Source of the DNA: Verrucomicrobiota bacterium | Lineage (GTDB): Bacteria; Verrucomicrobiota; Verrucomicrobiia; Opitutales; Opitutaceae | Assembly (NCBI GenBank): GCA_023410155.1 | Contig: JAEYQF010000288.1 | Location: 1-14,631 of the forward strand | Reading direction: 5' to 3' | Length of the DNA: 14,631 bases | Shown here: positions 1 to 5,771 of the stretch, piece after piece | Layout of the letters: each line of letters opens with the position of its first letter | Position numbering within the stretch: the first letter of the stretch is position 1 | Position numbers and translations under genes: made by a program | Notes under the pieces: model-generated | The model's input: the letters and a program-made list of their open reading frames with translations, nothing else | Told to the model about the DNA's origin: nothing | Databases searched by the model: none

Positions 1-30
1 CGGCTTGATGATGGCGGTGATGAGTTTCAT
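1..30 (-). CDS. Second P-II nitrogen regulatory protein, N-terminal 10 codons only (cut by window edge)
   Basis: The first 30 bases, read on the minus strand, are ATG followed by codons for MKLITAIIKP, the invariant start of P-II (GlnB/GlnK) proteins. The complete P-II gene in this window starts MKLIIAIIKP, and the two 30-nt starts differ at only 3 positions. The start codon is 20 bp downstream of the amt stop, so the gene is very likely cotranscribed with amt. Known of the family: P-II trimers bind ATP/ADP/2-oxoglutarate and block AmtB through the T-loop. No Shine-Dalgarno sequence is visible; the spacer contains a run of eight C on the coding strand. Only the N terminus can be judged, so GlnB and GlnK types cannot be told apart. 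Confidence 0.8.
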   Translation of the reverse strand, partial: MKLITAIIKP

Positions 31-50
31 GGGATGCAGGATGGGGGGGG

Positions 51-1436
51 TTAGCTGACGTAGCCTTCTTCGCCATGGTCGTTGATGTCGAGGCCTTGGC
101 GCTCCACTTCTTCGGAGGGTCGGAGTCCCACCATGGCTTTGACCAGATATGCGATCACGACGGTGGCGCCGATGGAAAGGACCAGCGTCACGGCGATGGC
201 TTTCAATTGTTCGACCAGGAGGCCGGGAAGCAGCTCTTCAATCGCGGGATTGACCTCAGCGGTTGCAAGCACGCCGGTCATGATGGCGCCGAGGGTGCCA
301 CCGACCGCATGAACGCCGAAAGTGTCGAGCGCATCATCGTAGCCGAACTTGGCCTTCACGGTGGTCACGAAGAAATACGGCACCGCGCCACCGAGCACAC
401 CGATGATCACCGCGCCCGTCGAGTCGATGAAGGCGCAGGCCGGCGTCACGACGACGAGTCCGCCCACGATGCCTGAGCAGAACCCGAGGATCGAGGCGTG
501 CCCGCGAAAGATTTTCTCAATCATGCCCCAGGTGAAGCCAGCGATGGCAGCGGCGAGCGTGGTCGTCATGAAAGCGTTGGCGGCGATCCCGTCCGCGCCG
601 CCCGCGGAGCCCGCATTGAAGCCATACCAGCCGACCCAGAGCATGGACGTGCCGACCATACACAGCACCATGCTGTGGGGGGCCATCTTGTCCTTCCCGA
701 AGCCCACGCGCGGCCCGAGAATCAAGCAAAGCACGAGCGCAGACCAACCGGAGGACATGTGCACCACGGTGCCGCCGGCGAAATCGAGAGCCTTGATCGC
801 GCCCGCTGCGCCCGCCATCAGACCGCCACCCCACACCATGTGGGCGAGCGGGAAATACACCGCGAACATCCACAGCGTCACGAACAGCAACACCGCAGAG
901 AACTTCATGCGCTCGGCGATCGCTCCGACGATGAGCGCGGGCGTGATGATCGCGAACGTGAGCTGGAAAATTGCGAAGACGTTTTGCGACACCCAGGGCA
1001 AGGTGCTGGGTTCGCTCGTTACGCCCCGGAAAAAGATGTGATCGAGGCCGCCGATGAACGCATTGCCGGGCGCAAACGTGAGGCTGAAGCCGACCGCCCA
1101 CCAGAGGATCGTCACCAAGCCGGCAACACCGAGGCATTGTGCGAGCACAGAGAGAACGTTCTTTCGACGGACCAGGCCGCCGTAGAAAAGGGCCAGGCCC
1201 GGCAACGTCATGAACAGCACGAGCGCGGCGCTGGTCATCATCCATGCATTGTGACCGGGGCCAGGCACGCCCGCGAGGCTGGCTTGAGGGGCGGTGTTGT
1301 TGACGTAGGCCTCGAGGGCAGCGAGGCGCTCCTCCGTCGTGGGAACGGCGGCGTCTTGGGCATGAAGGGTGAAGCTGGCCAACCAAGAAAGGCCGGCTGC
1401 GATAAGGAAGCGTGGAAGGGTGAGCAGTCGGGTCAT
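51..1436 (-). CDS. amt: Ammonium transporter (Amt/MEP/Rh family)
   Basis: A 461-aa inner-membrane ammonium channel. Residues 1-26 form a signal-peptide-like segment (MTRLLTLPRF..., cleavage probably after LHA), followed by about 35 residues of periplasmic linker and then roughly 11 membrane segments from residue 65 on. The twin pore histidines are seen at H226 (GGTVVHMSSG) and H376 (DTFGVHAVGG), 150 residues apart as in E. coli AmtB (H168/H318). AERMKF (174-179) and FYGGLVR (84-90) are also family signatures. The ATG at 1436 is chosen because it opens the signal peptide; longer in-frame starts up to 1655 would run into glnB and add residues unlike the family. It is flanked by P-II genes on both sides, which fits P-II control of transport. 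A terminator lies between it and the upstream P-II gene. No Shine-Dalgarno sequence is visible. Confidence 0.95.
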   Translation of the reverse strand: MTRLLTLPRFLIAAGLSWLASFTLHAQDAAVPTTEERLAALEAYVNNTAPQASLAGVPGPGHNAWMMTSAALVLFMTLPGLALFYGGLVRRKNVLSVLAQCLGVAGLVTILWWAVGFSLTFAPGNAFIGGLDHIFFRGVTSEPSTLPWVSQNVFAIFQLTFAIITPALIVGAIAERMKFSAVLLFVTLWMFAVYFPLAHMVWGGGLMAGAAGAIKALDFAGGTVVHMSSGWSALVLCLILGPRVGFGKDKMAPHSMVLCMVGTSMLWVGWYGFNAGSAGGADGIAANAFMTTTLAAAIAGFTWGMIEKIFRGHASILGFCSGIVGGLVVVTPACAFIDSTGAVIIGVLGGAVPYFFVTTVKAKFGYDDALDTFGVHAVGGTLGAIMTGVLATAEVNPAIEELLPGLLVEQLKAIAVTLVLSIGATVVIAYLVKAMVGLRPSEEVERQGLDINDHGEEGYVS

Positions 1437-1451
1437 AAGCGCACATTCATG

Positions 1452-1467
1452 AGCAGCATCAATGCCA
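1452..1467 (-). promoter_or_regulatory. Possible sigma-54 -24/-12 element at the amt start
   Basis: The minus strand reads TGGCAT-N5-CTGC, with GG and GC exactly 10 bp apart as in sigma-54 promoters. It sits after the glnB terminator, where amt would need its own promoter. However, +1 would fall near 1441, leaving only about 5 nt before the amt ATG, so it would make an almost leaderless mRNA. It could be a chance match. Confidence 0.3.
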
Positions 1468-1516
1468 CACAGCACCCACATGCGCGTCATGAATTCGACA
1501 TTCTCGGCCGCCGACG

Positions 1517-1546
1517 AAAAAGGCCGGCTCCCGAAGGAAGCCGGCC
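1517..1546 (-). terminator. Intrinsic terminator/attenuator between glnB and amt
   Basis: An 8-bp perfect stem (GGCCGGCT at 1522-1529 with AGCCGGCC at 1539-1546), extended by an inner CC/GG pair around a 3-nt loop, is followed on the minus strand by TTTTT (1517-1521). It lies 29 bp after the glnB stop and 80 bp before the amt start. It would end or attenuate glnB transcripts and reduce read-through into amt. No other stem that would form an anti-terminator was recognised. Confidence 0.8.
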
Positions 1547-1575
1547 CAAAGGTGTGTGTGTTGTGGAGGGCCCGT

Positions 1576-1914
1576 TTAGATGGCCGCGTCGCCGCGCTCG
1601 TCCGTGCGGATGCGGATGGCGTCCTCGATCGGCAGGACGAAAACCTTGCCGTCACCGATCTTGCCGGTCTTGGCGGATTTCACGATCGCCTCGACCGCTT
1701 TCGTCACCAACTCGTCGGCGGTGACGATCTCAATCTTCACTTTCGGGAGGAAATCCACGGTGTATTCGCTGCCACGATAAATCTCGGTGTGGCCCTTTTG
1801 CCGACCGAAGCCCTTCACCTCGGTCACCGTCATCCCCTCGACGTTGATTTCGGCCAAGGCGGCTTTCACTTCCTCAAGCTTGAACGGTTTGATGATGGCA
1901 ATGATGAGTTTCAT
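1576..1914 (-). CDS. glnB: Nitrogen regulatory protein P-II (GlnB/GlnK type)
   Basis: A full-length 112-aa P-II signal protein, the usual family size. The start MKLIIAIIKPF is canonical. The T-loop (about 37-55) carries Y51 in RGSEYTVDF, the residue uridylylated by GlnD in proteobacteria. The B-loop region TGKIGDGKVFV (83-93) and the C-terminal IRIRT...DAAI match the family closely. It senses 2-oxoglutarate and adenylate state and acts on targets such as Amt, GlnE or NtrB. The sequence resembles E. coli GlnB in the T-loop, but linkage to amt is typical of GlnK, so the symbol is not certain. It follows aspS after a 312-bp spacer with a sigma-54 type promoter and is followed by a terminator. 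No Shine-Dalgarno sequence precedes the ATG (CCACCTGC-ATG). Confidence 0.95.
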   Translation of the reverse strand: MKLIIAIIKPFKLEEVKAALAEINVEGMTVTEVKGFGRQKGHTEIYRGSEYTVDFLPKVKIEIVTADELVTKAVEAIVKSAKTGKIGDGKVFVLPIEDAIRIRTDERGDAAI

Positions 1915-2134
1915 GCAGGTGGTTTTCTGAGGGTGGATGGATGAGAGCTGGGCGGCGGAAACGGCGCAGGCCCGTTACCATCCGACCCGAAGGACTGATG
2001 CTGACGTGTGACGAGAAGGCAGGATCCCCACTGCGAACTGCTGCGCATTGGGCGGCCGCGGCCACCGGACGGGAGCCGAGACCGAGATTGAAGGAACAGC
2101 GCGCCCGAGATGGCACCGGACACAGATTCGCATG

Positions 2135-2150
2135 AGCACGGGCTATGCCA
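2135..2150 (-). promoter_or_regulatory. Sigma-54 type promoter for the glnB-amt block
   Basis: The minus strand reads TGGCAT-AGCCC-GTGC-T. This matches the sigma-54 consensus TGGCAC-N5-TTGC with the GG and GC dinucleotides 10 bp apart and one mismatch in each half. Transcription would start near 2124, giving a leader of about 210 nt before glnB. Sigma-54 control of glnK-amtB operons is well established in proteobacteria; its use here is inferred. No NtrC-type dyad was recognised upstream, where the site would overlap the aspS 3' end. Confidence 0.5.
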
Positions 2151-2172
2151 ACGTTCTCACAAGCCGCGCATC

Positions 2173-2190
2173 CCGCCGTTCAAAGGGCGG
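2173..2190 (-). terminator. Weak hairpin downstream of aspS
   Basis: CCGCC (2173-2177) can pair with GGCGG (2186-2190) around an 8-nt loop, 36 bp after the aspS stop. No T-run follows on the minus strand, so it is at best a weak terminator or part of a Rho-dependent end. The remainder of the 1915-2226 spacer holds only the sigma-54 element; no riboswitch or small gene was recognised in it. Confidence 0.2.
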
Positions 2191-2226
2191 CATAAACGCT
2201 TCGCTCCTAGGCGGCTGGCCCGCCAC

Positions 2227-4014
2227 TCACTCCGGCATGACCGTTTGGATGTGCAGTTCCTTGAGCTGCTTCGCCGTGACTGGCGTCGGACTTTGCGCCA
2301 TGAGGTCCTGACCTTTTTGCGTCTTGGGAAACGCAATGACGTCACGGATGCTCGTCGTGCCGCAGAGCAGCGCGACCATGCGATCTAGACCGAATGCAAT
2401 GCCACCGTGTGGCGGTGCGCCGTAGGTGAATGCCTTCAGCATGTAGCCGAAACGGCTCTCCACGACATCGGCCGGGATCTTCAGCACGTCCTCGAAAACT
2501 TTCTTCTGCAGCGCGGGCTGGTGAATGCGGATCGAGCCGCCGCCGAGCTCCATGCCGTTCAACACAACATCATAGTGCTGGCCGCGGACCTTCTTCGGAT
2601 CGCTGTCGAGCAACGCCGCGTCTTCCGCGACCGGCGCGGTGAACGGATGGTGCGTCGCCACGTAGCGGTTTTCCGCCTCGTCGTAGGACATCAGCGGAAA
2701 ATCGACGACCCAGAGAAACTTCCAGTCGTCGGGGCGGATCGTGAGCTTGCCGCGTTTCTGCAGGAGCGCCGCCGATTCCAGGCGGATGCGGCCGAGGATC
2801 GCGCAGGCCTTTTCCCACGTCGCCGCGGCGAAAAACACCATGTCGCCTTCCTCGATGCCGAGCTTCTGCGTGAGCTCGGCCTTCTCGGCGTCGGAAAAGA
2901 ACTTCACGATCGGCGATTTCCACTCGCCGCCTTCGACCTTGATAAACGCGAGACCTTTCGCGCCGAGTGACTTTGCGATCTCCTCGAGATTCTTGATTTC
3001 GCCCTGCGTGAGATCGGCGAGACCTTTCGCGTTGAGCGCCTTGATCGCGCCGCCGCCCGCCGCCGTGGATTGGAAAACCTTGAAGCTCGAGTTCGTGAAG
3101 GTCGACGTGAGGTCGACCAACTCGAGGCCGAAACGCACGTCAGGCTTGTCGACGCCGTAGCGGTTCATCGCATCGATGAACGGCATGCGCGGGAACGGTG
3201 TCGGCAGATCCACGTCGAGCACGTCCTTCCAGACTTTCTTCAACATGCCTTCGAAGAGCGCGTAGATGCCTTCGCGATCGATGAACGATGCCTCGACGTC
3301 GACCTGCGTGAACTCCATCTGGCGGTCAGCGCGCAGATCCTCGTCGCGGAAGCAGCGGGCGATCTGGAAATACCGCTCCACACCCGCGACCATGAGGATC
3401 TGTTTGAATTGCTGGGGCGACTGCGAGAGGGCGTAAAACTGCCCCGCGTGGATGCGCGACGGCACGAGATACTCTCGCGCGCCTTCGGGCGTGCTCTTGA
3501 AGAGCGCCGGCGTCTCCACCTCGATGAACTCCTGGGAGTCGAAATAATCGCGGATCGCCTTGGCGGCCTTGTGGCGCACCTGAAGATTCCTGCGCATCTT
3601 TGGGCGGCGCAGGTCGAGATAGCGATACGTGAGGCGCAGGTCTTCGTTGACCTTGTCGCCGCCCGCGTCGTCGAGCGGAAACGGCGGCGTGTCGGAGAGG
3701 TTGTGCACCACGAGCGAGGTCGCGTTGACTTCGATCTCGCCGGTCGGCAGCGAGGCGTTTGTCGTGCCGGCGGGACGCGTGACGACCTTACCTGCGATCT
3801 CGATCACCGACTCCACTTTGAGCTGCGCCGCGCGATTGCCGAGCTCCGCATTATCCTGCGGATCGAACTTCACCTGCGTGATGCCTTTGCGATCACGCAA
3901 ATCGATGAAGATGATGCCGCCGTGATCGCGGATGGAATCGACCCAGCCGAGGAGCGAAACGGTTTCGCCGAGATTGGCCGTCGTGAGCTGGGCACAGTGA
4001 TGGGTGCGCTTCAT
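2227..4014 (-). CDS. aspS: Aspartate-tRNA ligase (bacterial type, probably non-discriminating)
   Basis: A 595-aa class II synthetase that charges tRNA-Asp in the cytoplasm; bacterial AspRS is usually near 590 aa. Order seen: N-terminal OB-fold anticodon domain (about 1-105, GWVDSIRDHGGIIFIDLRDR), catalytic domain with the QSPQQFKQ flipping/substrate segment (198-205), motif 2 FRDEDLRADRQMEF (222-235), the bacterial GAD insertion (about 300-430), and motif 3 GIAFGLDRMVALL (538-550). Position 31 is His, as in the non-discriminating AspRS of Pseudomonas aeruginosa, suggesting it also makes Asp-tRNA-Asn for GatCAB. The ATG at 4014 is chosen because MKRTHHCAQL starts the family domain; the frame is open 58 codons further upstream but that part is low-complexity and basic. 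It is divergent from the MASE1 gene. No Shine-Dalgarno sequence is visible. Confidence 0.97.
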   Translation of the reverse strand: MKRTHHCAQLTTANLGETVSLLGWVDSIRDHGGIIFIDLRDRKGITQVKFDPQDNAELGNRAAQLKVESVIEIAGKVVTRPAGTTNASLPTGEIEVNATSLVVHNLSDTPPFPLDDAGGDKVNEDLRLTYRYLDLRRPKMRRNLQVRHKAAKAIRDYFDSQEFIEVETPALFKSTPEGAREYLVPSRIHAGQFYALSQSPQQFKQILMVAGVERYFQIARCFRDEDLRADRQMEFTQVDVEASFIDREGIYALFEGMLKKVWKDVLDVDLPTPFPRMPFIDAMNRYGVDKPDVRFGLELVDLTSTFTNSSFKVFQSTAAGGGAIKALNAKGLADLTQGEIKNLEEIAKSLGAKGLAFIKVEGGEWKSPIVKFFSDAEKAELTQKLGIEEGDMVFFAAATWEKACAILGRIRLESAALLQKRGKLTIRPDDWKFLWVVDFPLMSYDEAENRYVATHHPFTAPVAEDAALLDSDPKKVRGQHYDVVLNGMELGGGSIRIHQPALQKKVFEDVLKIPADVVESRFGYMLKAFTYGAPPHGGIAFGLDRMVALLCGTTSIRDVIAFPKTQKGQDLMAQSPTPVTAKQLKELHIQTVMPE

Positions 4015-4066
4015 GAGAAAGTGCGTAGGGAGCCGGCGAGCTAAACGGACCGCCGCGCTCCGCCGC

Positions 4067-4144
4067 AACTGGAAAGTATGTCCGCACCTTCGTGCCGCCC
4101 CGCAGCTGCTGCACCGCGATGGTGCCGATGCCTTCCTGCACAAT
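4067..4144 (-). pseudogene. Possible histidine-kinase C-terminal remnant in the aspS upstream spacer
   Basis: The minus-strand reading of the aspS-MASE1 spacer gives IVQEGIGTIAVQ followed by RGGTKVRTYFPV. This resembles the last strand pair of HATPase_c domains (IV..HGG.I.V.S..G.GT.VR.YFP; compare the kinase in this window, IVRKHDGHIEVQ...GSTFRLWLP). Codon use is GC-rich at third positions like real genes here. The frame has no stop and runs out of phase into aspS, while its upstream side overlaps the MASE1 start, so no intact gene is possible. It may be a decayed fragment or a chance resemblance. Confidence 0.2.
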
Positions 4145-4189
4145 CGCATTGATGCGCAACGCCGCGGCGGCCATTTCGAACGCCGCACT

Positions 4190-5326
4190 ATGAACCCTTT
4201 TCGCGCGAACTGGCATTGGCCCTTGGCTTGGGTCGCGCTCGCCCTGACCTATTTTCTCACTGGGCGCCTGTGCATCGCGATCTCCGCGCTGACCGGCAAC
4301 GTCTCGTGGGTCCTGTTCATCCCGGCCGGGCTCTCACTTACGGCCTCGCTCTTCTGGGGCGCGCGCGTCGCCCCGGCAGTGTTTGCAGGTGAATTCGCGA
4401 TCGGACTGTCCACGGGCATCACTCTCCCCGGATCCATTCTGATGGCGTCCGGCAACGCGCTGGAATCCGCGCTCGCCGGCTGGTGGTTTCGAGATCTGCC
4501 CAAACGGCGCATCGAAGTCGATCGGCTCTCCGACGTGGTCCAACTCATCCTCGCCTCGCTGCTCGTGTTGCAACCCATCAGCACCACCTTCGGCATGACC
4601 GCGCTGACGATCTCCGGTGGCCTCGCCCTCGACCAACTCTGGTCCAGTGCCAGCGCGTGGTATGCCGCCAACATCTTCGCGCAATTCCTCACTGCACCCG
4701 TCGCCCTCGTCTGGGCGCGGTGGCCGAAGCCGGCAGTGGAGCCGCGCGGCTATGGTGAACTCGTCGTGCTCACGATCCTCACGCTCCTGGTTGGCGCCTT
4801 TGGTCCGGGACGCTGGGCCATCGCCGGCCTGCCGCTGCCCGTCGCACTCATCTGCACGTTTCCGCTGCTTGTGTGGGCCTCGGTGCGCTTCGTGCCGACG
4901 GTGGCCGTGACGCTCGGCAGTGTGCTCGGACTATTTGCCTTCGACGCCGTGCTCTCCGGTGCCGGCCCGCTGCGCGACGCCCCCGTCGGCGACCAGATGC
5001 TCTACCTCAATGTCTTCATGGGCGTCTGCCTGGCCACCGCCCTCTTCCTCGCTTCCGCCATGGGCCAGGAACGCCGCGCCGAGACGGAACAAGCGCGCCT
5101 GATCGCCGAGCTCCAGGAAGCAGTGAAACAAGTGAAACGCTTGGAGGAGTTCGTGACCTTCTGCGCATGGACCGGCCGGGTGCGTTGGCAGGACCGGTGG
5201 GTCTCCGTGGAAACATTTTTGCAGGAACGCTACGGCGTGAACATCAGCCACGGCATCTCGGAGGAAGCGGTGACGGCACTCCTGAAAGACATGCCCCCGC
5301 CCCCGCCGAAGCCGCCGATGGCCTGA
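4190..5326 (+). CDS. MASE1-domain integral membrane protein with short C-terminal Cys/His-type module, no output enzyme domain
   Basis: A 378-aa protein. Residues 1-292 form a MASE1-like sensor with about 8-10 hydrophobic segments (for example 11-32, 38-58, 116-140, 158-177, 188-205, 213-232, 235-255, 270-290), with the family-like VLFIPAGLSLTASLFWG near the N terminus. Residues 293-320 look like a short coiled coil (EQARLIAELQEAVKQVKRLE). Residues 321-365 (FCAWTGRVRW...ISHGIS) resemble the small module that ends many response-regulator and PAS proteins (CxxCKKIRDD..YW......SHGICPDC), but only the first Cys (C325) and SHG (353-355) remain. The end is proline-rich (PPPPPKPP). MASE1 normally feeds a kinase or cyclase; none is present, so it probably signals through a partner. 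The ATG at 4190 opens directly into the first membrane segment. No Shine-Dalgarno sequence is seen. Its stop codon overlaps the tandem repeat. Confidence 0.8.
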   Translation: MNPFRANWHWPLAWVALALTYFLTGRLCIAISALTGNVSWVLFIPAGLSLTASLFWGARVAPAVFAGEFAIGLSTGITLPGSILMASGNALESALAGWWFRDLPKRRIEVDRLSDVVQLILASLLVLQPISTTFGMTALTISGGLALDQLWSSASAWYAANIFAQFLTAPVALVWARWPKPAVEPRGYGELVVLTILTLLVGAFGPGRWAIAGLPLPVALICTFPLLVWASVRFVPTVAVTLGSVLGLFAFDAVLSGAGPLRDAPVGDQMLYLNVFMGVCLATALFLASAMGQERRAETEQARLIAELQEAVKQVKRLEEFVTFCAWTGRVRWQDRWVSVETFLQERYGVNISHGISEEAVTALLKDMPPPPPKPPMA

Positions 5327-5467
5327 GTCGGGACTGAGTCCGCACCGAGTCGTGCCCCAGTGCGGACCGAGTCGGGACAATGTGCGGATCGAGTCGCATC
5401 CCTGTCCGGCTCGAGTCGCGCCGAAGTGCGGACCGACTCAGGATAAAGTGCGGCATGAGTCCGTGCG
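5325..5467. repeat. 11-bp tandem repeat (22-bp higher-order unit) with phased GANTC sites
   Basis: Thirteen diverged 11-bp units run without indels from the MASE1 stop codon onward; the consensus is close to GAGTCCGGACC. GAGTC or GACTC begins units at 5325, 5336, 5347, 5369, 5391, 5413, 5435 and 5457, all exact multiples of 11 apart. From 5347 on, GANTC units alternate with units of the type AAGTGCGGACC, giving a 22-bp period. Weak traces continue to about 5500. GANTC is the HinfI/CcrM methylation sequence; an 11-bp step places every site on nearly the same helix face. Not a CRISPR: units are too short and there are no spacers. Function unknown. Confidence 0.85.
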
Positions 5468-5513
5468 TAAAATCCTCCGAGTGGTCACAGTCGGGCGTAT
5501 CCAGAATCCCAGG

Positions 5514-5548
5514 ACAAAAAAAGCCCCGGCCCGGCGGCCGCGGCTTTG
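5514..5548 (-). terminator. Intrinsic terminator of the gpmI-small gene operon
   Basis: AAAGCC (5520-5525) pairs with GGCTTT (5542-5547), then after one C-C mismatch CGGCC (5527-5531) pairs with GGCCG (5536-5540) around a CGGC loop. On the minus strand the hairpin runs into a tract of seven T (5516-5522). It begins 21 bp after the stop of the small gene at 5569. It might also stop plus-strand transcripts from the MASE1 gene weakly, but only three T follow on that side. Confidence 0.85.
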
Positions 5549-5568
5549 AAGGTTGATCACGCGCTTGC

Positions 5569-5742
5569 TCAGCCGAGTTGCTCGGCGAGCTCGAGCAGGT
5601 GTTGCGCGAGCTCGCGAGCGTCGGCGGCGCTCAGGTTCACCGGATCGTCGAAGGTGGAGATCGCCTTCAGGCGAATCACCTCGTCGCTGGCATCGAGCTC
5701 GATGGTGAGATCGCCGTCGGCCATGGAATAATGAGCGCTCAT
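5569..5742 (-). CDS. Small conserved-looking hypothetical protein (57 aa)
   Basis: A 57-aa acidic protein I do not recognise. It starts MSAHYSMADGDLTIELDASDE and continues with a segment of alternating hydrophobics (VIRLKAIS) and a C-terminal amphipathic helix rich in Leu/Ala/Glu (ARELAQHLLELAEQL). The composition suggests a small alpha/beta cytoplasmic protein without membrane segment or cysteine. It begins 29 bp after the gpmI stop and is followed at once by a strong terminator, so it is probably cotranscribed with gpmI. An internal ATG at 5724 (MADGDL...) would give 51 aa; no Shine-Dalgarno sequence decides between the two. The operon position, terminator placement and GC-rich third positions support a real gene. 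Confidence 0.65.
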   Translation of the reverse strand: MSAHYSMADGDLTIELDASDEVIRLKAISTFDDPVNLSAADARELAQHLLELAEQLG

Positions 5743-5771
5743 GAGAATGTGGGAGAAGCGTGGAGACCGCC

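Noticed and set aside
1551..1566. Short GT-rich run after glnB
   Set aside because: Only a few dinucleotide copies; too short to call a microsatellite of interest.
1437..1655. N-terminal extension of amt to an ATG at 1655 (or 1490/1481)
   Set aside because: It would overlap glnB and place the terminator inside the coding sequence; the ATG at 1436 opens a good signal peptide.
498..1724. Plus-strand open frame of about 400 codons opposite amt and part of glnB
   Set aside because: It spans two genuine minus-strand genes and a terminator and has no recognisable domain.
1915..2124. Riboswitch or structured leader before glnB
   Set aside because: No known riboswitch core or strong stem series was recognised in the predicted 210-nt leader; covariance-model searches would be needed to change this.
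4015..4188. N-terminal extension of aspS to 4188
   Set aside because: The added 58 residues are basic and low-complexity, and the AspRS domain starts at the ATG at 4014.
5325..5467. CRISPR array
   Set aside because: Units are 11 bp, diverged and directly adjacent, with no unique spacers and no cas genes nearby.
5352..5549. Possible 65-aa repetitive protein across the 11-bp repeat (and a similar frame on the minus strand)
   Set aside because: The 22-aa periodicity follows directly from a 22-bp DNA repeat read in three phases; both strands give equally repetitive peptides, so it is DNA-level structure.
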